Shown piece after piece: positions 45,172-52,435 of a DNA stretch of 64,000 bases (its first letter is position 1; each line of letters begins with the position of its first letter). This DNA is from Bacteroides sp. 214 (GTDB lineage Bacteria > Bacteroidota > Bacteroidia > Bacteroidales > Bacteroidaceae): the NCBI RefSeq assembly GCF_010501015.1, contig NZ_QVML01000002.1, positions 248,001-312,000 of the forward strand. The letters run 5' to 3'. The notes under the pieces are model-generated. The model did not search any database. It saw only the letters and a list, made by a program, of their open reading frames with translations, and had not been told where the DNA came from. A program made the translations under genes and the position numbers.

Positions 45172-45763
45172 TTTTTATAATCGTTCTTATCCAAGCAGGC
45201 ATCAATGACGCATCCGCCATCACTTTTTCTTTTGATTCTTTCTCTAATATCTGTTTAAGTTGGGCTATCTGCGACTCTGTTATCTTATCTTGTCCCAGTT
45301 CTTTTAAGGCAAAGGTAACAAGCATCGCCAATTTATTTGTAAAAGCTAAATTCTTGGGCGATGTAAATCGGAATTGAATAGATTTACCATTTCCAAGATT
45401 GATTTTCCGCCTTGTTCCATCAGTCAGATAAACAAAGTTCATGGGAATTTGAGTAGAGAGTCCCAACTTATTGAGCGCATGAATTCCCGTAGGCACTATT
45501 CTCGCCTTATCACGCCGGGCAATACTATCGGCTATTTCTTCAATGGAAGGATAGAGCACCCCCAGTCCCATTATCTTATCTTGCTTAGGATAACAATAGA
45601 TACCTCTTGCTAATCGAAGAATCTGATTCTTTTCTGTTAGCCGTTCCAGAGCTTTACCTATGCTCTTAGGTTCGCCAAAGTCAATAAAATCATTGGGGAA
45701 AAAGATAGCTCCTTCTCCTTTTGCTCTTATCACTTCTATTATCTTATCTTCGATACTCATCAT
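45158..45763 (-). CDS. AbiEi-like antitoxin (DUF6088-type)
   Basis: The start is taken at the ATG at 45763; 45760 is an alternative. A longer frame to 45808 would run through the promoter. The roughly 200-residue protein begins with a winged helix (IEDKIIEVIRAKGEGAIFFP, then KALERLTEKNQILRLARGIY), the DNA-binding domain of AbiEi/DUF6088 antitoxins. The C-terminal domain contains PTGIHALNKLGLSTQIPMNF. It should neutralise AbiEii and repress its own promoter, thereby also controlling the helicase and methylase genes. Confidence 0.85.
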   Translation of the reverse strand: MMSIEDKIIEVIRAKGEGAIFFPNDFIDFGEPKSIGKALERLTEKNQILRLARGIYCYPKQDKIMGLGVLYPSIEEIADSIARRDKARIVPTGIHALNKLGLSTQIPMNFVYLTDGTRRKINLGNGKSIQFRFTSPKNLAFTNKLAMLVTFALKELGQDKITESQIAQLKQILEKESKEKVMADASLMPAWIRTIIKNAYE

Positions 45764-45779
45764 ACAACTCGCTTTGTCG

Positions 45780-45787
45780 CAAAAGTA
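45780..45787 (-). promoter_or_regulatory. Promoter of the four-gene defence operon
   Basis: The minus strand reads TACTTTTG at 45787-45780. The start of transcription would lie only about ten bases before the ATG at 45763, giving a very short leader. Confidence 0.6.
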
Positions 45788-45917
45788 ACACATTTTTTCG
45801 ACAAACAAGTTGAAATTGTCATTTCATTCTATTTTATGGGTTGGGTCTCTGACTCTCTATTCTAATAAATCGACTTTACTTTATTGTCGCACTCTATATA
45901 TACGATATATTAAAATA

Positions 45918-45960
45918 AAGGTAGGGAAGAAAGATAAAGAATAGTTTTCTTCCCTACCTT
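45918..45960. terminator. Strong hairpin upstream of the defence operon
   Basis: Arms 45918-45932 and 45946-45960 are perfect 15-bp complements (AAGGTAGGGAAGAAA and its complement) with a 13-nt loop. Confidence 0.65.
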
Positions 45961-46196
45961 CAAAACCAGAAATTTGTAAAGCATACACGTAATATCATCC
46001 ACTACCTAAGCGATATTAGTGGAGAAATCTCTACCCTCAGAGAGATCGATTCGTTAATGAAAAATAAAAACGTTAAAAGTGAGCGTTTTAACACACAGGA
46101 ACAAGGAAATTTTCTAACTTTCTACCTTTTAAAGACCAATACAATGAATGCCAACAAGTTATATATGCTGTATCGGCAAATAGATACTGATTAACA
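45945..46196 (+). pseudogene. Fragment of an unknown gene at the island edge
   Basis: An open frame runs through the region and ends at a TAA at about 46194-46196. It includes KHTRNIIHYLSDISGE, ISTLREIDSLMKNKNVKSER and FLTFYLLKTNTMNANKLYML. An internal ATG at 46056 gives 46 residues. The composition looks protein-like but no family is recognised. It overlaps the attachment-like core in another frame, so it may be the truncated end of a gene broken by insertion. Confidence 0.35.
46169..46183 (+). other. Candidate attachment core (right)
   Basis: TGTATCGGCAAATAG matches the mnmE 3' end at 13 of 15 positions and encodes Cys-Ile-Gly-Lys-stop. By rough count such a match is expected about 0.05 times by chance in a 30-kb stretch on both strands. 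Confidence 0.5.
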
Positions 46197-46224
46197 ACGA
46201 TTATAAAACATATACTATTGATTA

Positions 46225-46251
46225 AATCGGCTGATTATCAGTCGATTTTTT
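46225..46251 (+). terminator. Intrinsic terminator after the right core
   Basis: Arms 46225-46234 and 46238-46247 pair with one mismatch, with a T-run at 46246-46251. It could once have ended mnmE transcription. Confidence 0.6.
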
Positions 46252-46471
46252 CTTCTCTATATTCTCGTTAATCATTTTTATTTTGGTTAGAATGGTCAAC
46301 CTTATTTTGGAGCAAGGGGTCAAAATCGTTTGGTCTACAGGGGTAATCAGAACAAGATTTTCCAATATTTTCTGAAGACAAATATACGAATGATTTAAGA
46401 CCTATGTTGATGAATGCTTCTTGAAAGTGCAAAAAGCAATCTAAAATGCACTATCGCAGTGCAAAAATAAT

Positions 46472-46479
46472 TATCTTTG
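46472..46479 (+). promoter_or_regulatory. -7 element TATCTTTG of the ATPase gene
   Basis: It lies 17 bp before the ATG at 46497. A Shine-Dalgarno-like aaaggaag precedes that ATG. Confidence 0.6.
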
Positions 46480-46496
46480 CAAAAAAAGGAAGAAAT

Positions 46497-47663
46497 ATGG
46501 ATAAGTTATTTGAATATTCCAATAGGCTGATAAAAGAAACTGATACGAAGTTTCTTCGATATGTGTACGATGAAATAAATTGGAAAAGCAGGATGATAGG
46601 TCTTATCGGACCTCGTGGTGTTGGTAAGACAACATTAGTCTTGCAATATATCAAGCAAAATCTCAATCCTGCCGAAACGCTTTATGTAACGGCAGAAGAT
46701 TTTTATTTTGTTGATAACCGATTTGTTGATTTGGCTGATACTTTTGTTAAGCATGGCGGTAAGTACCTGTTTATAGACGAAATCCATAAATACAAAGATT
46801 GGTCAAAGGAATTAAAGTTGATTTACGATTATCACAAAGATTTGAATGTCGTATTTACTGGTTCTTCTGTTTTGGATATAAAAAAGGGAGCTTCTGATTT
46901 AAGTCGTAGGGCTGTTATATACAATATGCAGGGTTTGTCTTTTCGAGAGTATTTGCAATTGTTTCATGGTATTTCCGCAAGAACCTACTCACTAGAGGAA
47001 ATATTGCAGCACAAAGTTGAATTGCCTGTACAACATCCACTACCTCTTTTCTCTGACTATTTAAAAACTGGGTATTATCCGTTTGCCATAGAAGAAGATT
47101 TCGGATTACGTTTAGGGCAAATTATCAACCAAACTTTAGAAAATGATATTCCGATGTACGCTGATATGAATGTAGCGACCGGGCGAAAACTAAAACAATT
47201 ACTTGCCATTATTTCTAAAAGCGCACCATTCAAGCCAAATATGAGTAAGATAGCAGAAATGCTTTCTGCAAGTCGGAACAATATAGCAGACTATTGCCTA
47301 TATATTGAAGAAGCGGGCATGATTGCCCAATTAAGAGATAATACTGGCGGTGTTCGAGGCTTAGGTAAAGTCGATAAAATATATTTGGACAATACTAATC
47401 TTATTTACAATCTTGCCGAAGATACATCCAATATCGGAAATATTAGGGAAACATTTTTTATCAACCAAATGCGAGTAAAATATGACGTATTCGCATCGCC
47501 TGTTGCTGACTTCTTGATAGATAATAAAATCTTTGAAGTTGGAGGCAAGAACAAGGGACAGAAGCAAATCAAGGAGGTTGAGAATGGATATATTGTAAAA
47601 GACGATATAGAGAGCGGATATTTGAATATTGTACCATTGTGGCAATTGGGGATGACGTATTGA
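46497..47663 (+). CDS. AAA ATPase with DUF4143 C-terminal domain
   Basis: The start is set at the ATG at 46497, after the promoter. The 388-residue protein has Walker A GPRGVGKTTL (about residues 36-45), Walker B KYLFIDEIHK and sensor VVFTGSS. The C-terminal DUF4143-like half contains DYLKTGYYPF, ASRNNIADYCLYIEEAGMI and VKYDVFASPVADFLID. These ATPases are common in Bacteroidota variable regions; their role is not well defined. It stands alone and is closed by a hairpin at 47697. Confidence 0.87.
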   Translation: MDKLFEYSNRLIKETDTKFLRYVYDEINWKSRMIGLIGPRGVGKTTLVLQYIKQNLNPAETLYVTAEDFYFVDNRFVDLADTFVKHGGKYLFIDEIHKYKDWSKELKLIYDYHKDLNVVFTGSSVLDIKKGASDLSRRAVIYNMQGLSFREYLQLFHGISARTYSLEEILQHKVELPVQHPLPLFSDYLKTGYYPFAIEEDFGLRLGQIINQTLENDIPMYADMNVATGRKLKQLLAIISKSAPFKPNMSKIAEMLSASRNNIADYCLYIEEAGMIAQLRDNTGGVRGLGKVDKIYLDNTNLIYNLAEDTSNIGNIRETFFINQMRVKYDVFASPVADFLIDNKIFEVGGKNKGQKQIKEVENGYIVKDDIESGYLNIVPLWQLGMTY

Positions 47664-47696
47664 ATTTTATTACTACTCTAAAAGATGAGTTGAGAT

Positions 47697-47739
47697 ATAA
47701 ATTCCAGTTGTCGCAAAATCTACGACAACTGGAATTTAT
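47697..47739 (+). terminator. Perfect 17-bp hairpin after the ATPase gene
   Basis: Arms 47697-47713 and 47723-47739 are exact complements with a 9-nt loop, 34 bp past the stop codon. A second perfect dyad (9-bp arms, 47746-47767) follows at once. Confidence 0.7.
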
Positions 47740-47859
47740 CGTATAATATCTACATATTTGTAGATATCCCAATATATAAACATGGTATATAAGATAGGAA
47801 GTATCCGTCTCATATCGCAATTTGTGCAAAGAGATAGAAACTTATAAGAGTTCGCAAGA

Positions 47860-48075
47860 ATTTGATCCGTTAAAAACGACAAGTGAACATCAAGAACCCC
47901 AAGATGAACCTCAAGAGAAAAAATAGAACAGATCATACTTGAAGAGATTTGAAAAAACAACAAAATCACAAGAGAAGAGTTGGCTGGAATCACTTATGCT
48001 AGTTTAAGCACTATTAAGCGTAGATTGAAAGGAATGAGTGATAAATTCGTCTATGATTTTAAGGCATATAGGTAA
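47860..48075 (+). pseudogene. Remnant of an AlbA_2/AAA_4-type regulator C-terminus
   Basis: In shifting frames the region reads FDPLKTTSEHQEPQDEPQEK, then IEQIILEEI, a stop, KNNKITREELAGITYASLST and IKRRLKGMSDKFVYDF. This looks like the winged-helix C-terminus of divergent AAA_4 (Schlafen-like) transcriptional regulators, with a frameshift and a stop. The N-terminal ATP-binding part is missing. Confidence 0.5.
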
Positions 48076-48466
48076 TATTTATAAATCAGAAGAATTGGAT
48101 GATAGTTCAACTTGTGCAAATCTTGCACAAGTTGAAAAGGGAAGTGAAAGAAAGAATTCTCGTACCATCTTAAGATATCAGGTTAACTTGTCAGGCATAG
48201 CTTTGTGCTCCGTCAGCCTATGGATCATGGTTGCTCAGCCATAGGCAAACACAGACCCAATGCTATTCATTGTTTTTTCCAATACTTTATTGCGATAACT
48301 TATTGAGTTATATCCATAACTTATTGGCTTATTGTGTGTTATTTGCTTAAAGGACTATCGGAAGAATTACATAGCTATAGAACAATGGTGATTAAGGAAA
48401 TGAGGACCTAGGAGAATGTAGCTTTCTCACCGTGTCCTCTTCCTAACAGCATCAGAATTGCCCTTG
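48076..48466. other. Non-coding stretch
   Basis: No convincing gene. Around 48288-48330 is a repeat of ataacttattg (two copies about 22 bp apart) with a small ataact/agttat dyad. Nothing else stands out. Confidence 0.4.
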
Positions 48467-48763
48467 TCAAGGACGTTTTTCTAGATTTTCCAATACAGCA
48501 AAACGGATAATACACAAAGTTTCTCGTTTGTACTCTCTGCGATTATACCTCGTGCCTTTACACATCCAGCAACTACACGGAGTTCCTGTTTTTTTGTAAC
48601 CCTGCGCCCATTTTTCTCTAGCCAGTTCAAACCAATGAGGGTGTTCATCGCAGTTGCCATCTTCGCGAATGATGCAATGTCCATAAGCTGCATAAAGAAT
48701 CATGCGCGCTTTGAATAATCGATTTTGTTGGTTACGTCTCCAAAGTTTGTTTCTTTTGTCCAT
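48467..48763 (-). CDS. Small Cys-rich hypothetical protein
   Basis: The 98-residue protein is basic at the N-terminus. The motif TPCSCWMCKGTRYNRREYKR (about residues 63-82) has three closely spaced Cys and may bind a metal. This type of small protein is seen repeatedly in Bacteroides genomes but I know no function. It stands alone between the remnant region and the FKBP gene. Confidence 0.6.
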   Translation of the reverse strand: MDKRNKLWRRNQQNRLFKARMILYAAYGHCIIREDGNCDEHPHWFELAREKWAQGYKKTGTPCSCWMCKGTRYNRREYKRETLCIIRFAVLENLEKRP

Positions 48764-48987
48764 CGTCTCTTTGTTTTAAAATTAGAATGGACAAAGAGGT
48801 TATTTTCTTTATGTTTGAAATATCCATAACATTTGATTTTAGATTGTTGATATGGAAGTATATACAAAGGTTGTGCCAAAATATTTATCGTGTGTTGTTG
48901 GTCTTATGTGGAATAATTCGTTTGTTCTCTAGGACTGGATCCATGAGAAACCGAAAGGGATAGTTCTGTTTATAGCAAAAAACTCTC

Positions 48988-48995
48988 TATATTTG
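48988..48995 (+). promoter_or_regulatory. -7 element TATATTTG of the FKBP gene
   Basis: It lies 74 bp before the ATG at 49070, in the 306-bp gap that is otherwise featureless. Confidence 0.5.
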
Positions 48996-49069
48996 TGAAA
49001 AATGGAATATGCTCCATAGAAAAACAAGCTGAAGCACAAGGTAGTCAAAACAATTATTGATAAACCATT

Positions 49070-49468
49070 ATGAACAAACAAGATTACATACAAGCCAATA
49101 AGGATTGGCTGGAAACAAAAGCAAAGGAAGTGGGCGTCAAGGCTCTTCCCAAAGGGATATATTATAAAGTGATAAGTGAAGGAAAGAATGATGGCAAACA
49201 TCCGATGCCACGCAGTATAGTTACTGCTCACTACACAGGCTGGACTATAAACGGAAAGAAATTCGACAGTAGCCGTAGCGGTGCACCGATAGCATTCCGC
49301 TTGAACGAGCTGATTGAAGGTTGGATTATCGCAATGCAGCAGATGTGTATCGGTGACAAATGGGAGATATACATTCCTGCCGAATTGGGATATGGCAAGT
49401 TCTCACAACCGGGTATTCCCGGTGGCTCAACGCTCATTTTTGAAATAGAACTGTTGGGTATTGCGTAG
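49070..49468 (+). CDS. FKBP-type peptidyl-prolyl cis-trans isomerase
   Basis: The 132-residue protein has no signal peptide, so it is cytosolic. The FKBP core (about 25-131) has VTAHYTGWTINGKKFDSSRS, GWIIAMQQMCIGDKWEIYIP, AELGYG and GSTLIFEIELLGI. It speeds proline isomerisation during folding. The 3' end overlaps the convergent GNAT gene by 42 bp. Confidence 0.92.
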   Translation: MNKQDYIQANKDWLETKAKEVGVKALPKGIYYKVISEGKNDGKHPMPRSIVTAHYTGWTINGKKFDSSRSGAPIAFRLNELIEGWIIAMQQMCIGDKWEIYIPAELGYGKFSQPGIPGGSTLIFEIELLGIA

Positions 49469-49960
49469 TGTCTTCTGATAAAACACCACATCCAGTTCCT
49501 TTCCGAACTTTTGCGCTACCTGCTTAATGCATCCGCACTGCTCGAATCCGCAATTTTCGAAGAAACGAAGACTGGCTTTGTTTGCTCCGTCTATCACAGC
49601 TAGAATGTTTTTGATTCCCTTTTCACGGATAATTATTTCCAACAACTCCATTGCTTTGTAACCATAGCCCTTACCTGTGTGTTCGGGCTTGAAATAGATG
49701 GTTGCTTCTGTGGTAATGTCGTATGCTTCGCGTGGCTTGAAACGGGCGCAGTAGCAAAATCCTACGGGGATGTTGCTCTCTTCCTCAATAATAAGGTAGG
49801 AGGGGTATTGGGAGATACCGATGGGGATAAAGCTTTTCAGCGTCTCTATAGAAATTGGTTCGGTGAAGTAAACCACCGTGGTGTGGAGTATGTAGTAATC
49901 GTATATTTCTTTTACAAAGAGAAGGTCTTCCTCTTGCAACTCTTTCAGGTAAACAGACAT
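49427..49960 (-). CDS. GNAT family N-acetyltransferase
   Basis: The 177-residue protein has GNAT motif A EHTGKGYGYKAMELL (acetyl-CoA loop) and the C-terminal ANKASLRFFENCGFEQCG. It resembles phosphinothricin-acetyltransferase-like enzymes (VYFTEPIS, CYCARFKPREAY). The substrate is unknown. It lies 9 bp downstream of the lipoprotein gene and is probably cotranscribed with it. Confidence 0.87.
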   Translation of the reverse strand: MSVYLKELQEEDLLFVKEIYDYYILHTTVVYFTEPISIETLKSFIPIGISQYPSYLIIEEESNIPVGFCYCARFKPREAYDITTEATIYFKPEHTGKGYGYKAMELLEIIIREKGIKNILAVIDGANKASLRFFENCGFEQCGCIKQVAQKFGKELDVVFYQKTLRNTQQFYFKNER

Positions 49961-49969
49961 GGCGGATTG

Positions 49970-50788
49970 TTATTCGTTTTTCGACATGCGTTCTTCAATA
50001 AATCGTATTTTCAGCAGGGCTTCCTTTTGCTCTGTTTTTATTTGTTCTATGGCAGAGAGAAATTGTGCCAGTTCGTAGATATTTACCAAAGCCTCTTTGT
50101 CCGCCTTGGTCATGTTAGTATTGAATTTTTTATCACCAAGATACTCTACACGAATATTTTTATCGTTATTGAGATATATAAAACCCATTACGTTGCCATC
50201 TTCTCCTATGGGATAGTCAGCCTTTTCAATCTTTTCGTCGAGGTCGGTAGTTTCGTATATATCTTTGGATGGGGGAGTTTCGGCGAAAGTGCCGTCGGCA
50301 ATGCTAACCTTTACTGCCGTGTGGTGAATACTGTTTTTGCCACAATAGATAGAGGTCATAAGCATCTTGCCAAGTTCGTTTACCTGAAAACGCAGGTAGG
50401 CGCGATGCAGATTCTTTTCTACGATTTGCGTAGGCCAGAAATAATTGCCTACTTCCTGATATTCTTCGTTTTTCTCTAGTGTGAACTTACCTTTGATTGC
50501 TTCAAACCCGGCTTGTTTCTCGGTAAGCATACTGTCGAGATAGGCGAGGCTTTGCTGCTGCTCTTTTAACTCTACCTGTTGTAATAGTTTGATACCTTCC
50601 TTACGGGCATTAATAGCTTTGGGATAAAGTATTTTGATACTGTCTATCTGTATTTTAGCTTCGTTGAAGTTATTGGCGGCAAATGCTTCGGCAGCCAGTT
50701 GTAACTTGGAGGAAGCCTTCTCTTCCACGTTTTCTCCGCAAGCGCTAAAGATGGTCGCGACAAGAAGAAGGGTAAGTAATTTTTTCAT
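49970..50788 (-). CDS. Lipoprotein with N-terminal TPR-like helices
   Basis: The 272-residue protein has the lipoprotein signal MKKLLTLLLVATIFSACGEN (lipobox FSAC). A helical repeat-like part (about 25-100, AAEAFAANNFNEAKIQIDSI) and a beta-rich middle (about 110-210) follow. No named family is recognised with certainty. It is divergent from cca, with promoters back to back. Confidence 0.75.
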   Translation of the reverse strand: MKKLLTLLLVATIFSACGENVEEKASSKLQLAAEAFAANNFNEAKIQIDSIKILYPKAINARKEGIKLLQQVELKEQQQSLAYLDSMLTEKQAGFEAIKGKFTLEKNEEYQEVGNYFWPTQIVEKNLHRAYLRFQVNELGKMLMTSIYCGKNSIHHTAVKVSIADGTFAETPPSKDIYETTDLDEKIEKADYPIGEDGNVMGFIYLNNDKNIRVEYLGDKKFNTNMTKADKEALVNIYELAQFLSAIEQIKTEQKEALLKIRFIEERMSKNE

Positions 50789-50810
50789 AATGAAGTGCTT
50801 TAATGAAAAA

Positions 50811-50846
50811 CAAAAGTACGAATAAACTGATTAATTTGTACTTTTG
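50811..50846. promoter_or_regulatory. Divergent promoters: 50811-50818 minus, 50839-50846 plus
   Basis: Both read TACTTTTG on their strand, the first for the lipoprotein gene and the second for cca. They are 20 bp apart. Confidence 0.65.
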
Positions 50847-50879
50847 TAGGATGAAACTGTTATAAGAAACGTAAAAGGG

Positions 50880-52316
50880 ATGATTGAGCTTACCACCGAA
50901 GATTTGAAACATTGCTTCTCGGGCAAAGTATTTGAAACAATTTCTGCCACTGCCGACGAGCTGGGATTGGAATGTTACGTTGTGGGTGGTTATGTACGCG
51001 ACCTCTTCCTGGAACGCCCCTCCAAAGATATTGATGTAGTCGTTGTGGGGAGTGGTATCGCTATGGCAGAAGCGTTCGGGAAAAAGATAGGGCGCTCGGC
51101 ACAAGTAACCGTATTCAAAAACTTCGGTACGGCACAAGTGCGCTACAAAGGCATGGAAGTGGAGTTTGTAGGTGCTCGTAAGGAATCTTACCAACGCGAT
51201 TCGCGCAAGCCCATCGTAGAAAATGGCACTTTGCAGGACGACCAAAATCGTCGCGACTTTACCATCAACGCATTGGCAGTCTGCCTGAATAAAGCGCGTT
51301 TTGGCGAACTCGTCGATTCTTTCGGTGGCGTTAATGACTTGAAAGAAAGGACTATCCGCACTCCGCTCAATCCGGATATAACCTTCAGTGACGACCCGCT
51401 ACGAATGATGCGTTGCATTCGTTTTGCTGCCCAGCTCAACTTCTATATTGACGATGACACTTTCGAGTCGCTTACACGCAACTGTAACCGCATTGAGATT
51501 ATCTCCAAAGAACGTATTGCCGACGAATTGAACAAAATAGTTCTTTCGCCCATTCCATCCAAAGGTTTTATAGATTTGGAACGCAGCGGATTGTTGGAAC
51601 AGATTTTTCCGGAGCTACATCGTTTGCAAGGTGTCGAAGTGCGTAGTGGGAGAGGGCATAAAGACAATTTCTATCATACACTCGAAGTTCTTGATAATAT
51701 AAGCAAGCATACCAATAACCTTTGGCTGCGTTGGGCTGCTATCCTTCATGATATAGCCAAACCCGCTACCAAACGTTGGGAGCCTCCTGTGGGTTGGACG
51801 TTTCATAACCACAACTTTATAGGAGCCAAAATGATACCCACCATCTTCCGCAACATGAAACTGCCGATGAATGAGAAGATGAAATACGTACAGAAAATGG
51901 TTACGTTGCACATGCGCCCCATTGCCATTGCCGACGAAGAAGTAACCGATTCGGCGGTCAGGCGCTTACTTTTCGAAGCGGGTGATGATATCGACGATTT
52001 GATGATGCTTTGCGAAGCGGATATAACCTCCAAGAATGAAGAACGCAAATCGCGCTTCCTCAATAACTTCAAGTTAGTGCGGCAAAAACTGAAAGATATT
52101 GAAGAGAAGGATCGCATACGTAATTTTCAACCACCTATTAGTGGTGAAGAGATTATGAGACTTTTTAATTTGCAACCTTGTCAGGAAGTGGGCTCGTTGA
52201 AGAGTTCTATAAAAGATGCTATCTTGGATGGAATAATTCCGAATGAGTACGATGCAGCCTACGAATTTATGCTGAAAAAGGCGGGCGAAATGGGGCTAAA
52301 GTTAGTTGTTTCGTGA
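50880..52316 (+). CDS. cca: CCA tRNA nucleotidyltransferase with HD domain
   Basis: The 478-residue protein has the class II nucleotidyltransferase head with VVGGYVRDLFLERPSKDIDV (metal Asps), RRDFTINALA and DDPLRMMRCIRFAAQLNF. An HD phosphohydrolase domain (about 270-380) contains RWAAILHDIAKP. It adds or repairs the 3' CCA of tRNAs, which is needed because the tRNA-Thr at 5294 has no encoded CCA. Confidence 0.95.
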   Translation: MIELTTEDLKHCFSGKVFETISATADELGLECYVVGGYVRDLFLERPSKDIDVVVVGSGIAMAEAFGKKIGRSAQVTVFKNFGTAQVRYKGMEVEFVGARKESYQRDSRKPIVENGTLQDDQNRRDFTINALAVCLNKARFGELVDSFGGVNDLKERTIRTPLNPDITFSDDPLRMMRCIRFAAQLNFYIDDDTFESLTRNCNRIEIISKERIADELNKIVLSPIPSKGFIDLERSGLLEQIFPELHRLQGVEVRSGRGHKDNFYHTLEVLDNISKHTNNLWLRWAAILHDIAKPATKRWEPPVGWTFHNHNFIGAKMIPTIFRNMKLPMNEKMKYVQKMVTLHMRPIAIADEEVTDSAVRRLLFEAGDDIDDLMMLCEADITSKNEERKSRFLNNFKLVRQKLKDIEEKDRIRNFQPPISGEEIMRLFNLQPCQEVGSLKSSIKDAILDGIIPNEYDAAYEFMLKKAGEMGLKLVVS

Positions 52317-52317
52317 G

Positions 52318-52413
52318 CCTATGGCATTTGCCTCTTGAGACTATGGCTCGCGGGTCAAATGCTTATGGCTCAGAGGTCAAATACCATAAGCATTTGACCT
52401 CTGAGCCATAAGC
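52318..52413. repeat. Nested dyads between the convergent cca and Xaa-Pro peptidase genes
   Basis: A perfect 22-bp inverted repeat (52361-52382 and 52392-52413, 9-nt loop) is preceded by two partial copies of the same blocks (TATGGCTC and GTCAAATG types) from 52318. It lies between two stop codons and can act as a terminator for both genes, but is larger and more repetitive than needed. Confidence 0.75.
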
Positions 52414-52435
52414 TCTAAAACGCGTAGAACGGGTC

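Larger units (their letters stand above)
30137..46183 (+). mobile_element. Island 2: second integrative element carrying the phase-variable defence locus
   Basis: The proposed limits are the mnmE-like cores at 30137-30151 and 46169-46183. The element has an HTH protein with zinc finger, a tyrosine integrase, a membrane protein, an excisionase-like HTH protein, a RepA-like ATPase and a hairpin cluster. The cargo from 35403 to 45787 is the invertible methylase locus and AbiE-type genes. No relaxase is visible. The left-end layout is typical of Bacteroidota mobilisable elements. The right end is inferred from the repeat. Confidence 0.6.
45809..46446. other. Right end of island 2, mostly non-coding
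   Basis: It holds a strong hairpin (45918-45960), an open-frame remnant (45945-46196), the right attachment-like core (46169) and a terminator (46225-46251). The last 180 bases before the ATPase gene contain only short tgcaaaa repeats. Confidence 0.5.

Noticed and set aside
37331..45808. Complete BREX or DISARM system
   Set aside because: No PglZ, BrxC, BrxL, DrmA or DrmB is present. Only a DISARM-like methylase and helicase with a fused PLD domain are seen.
46079..46095. Partial match (tgagcgtttt) to the methylase inverted repeat
   Set aside because: Only 10 bases match and no recognition domain or recombinase lies nearby; treated as chance.
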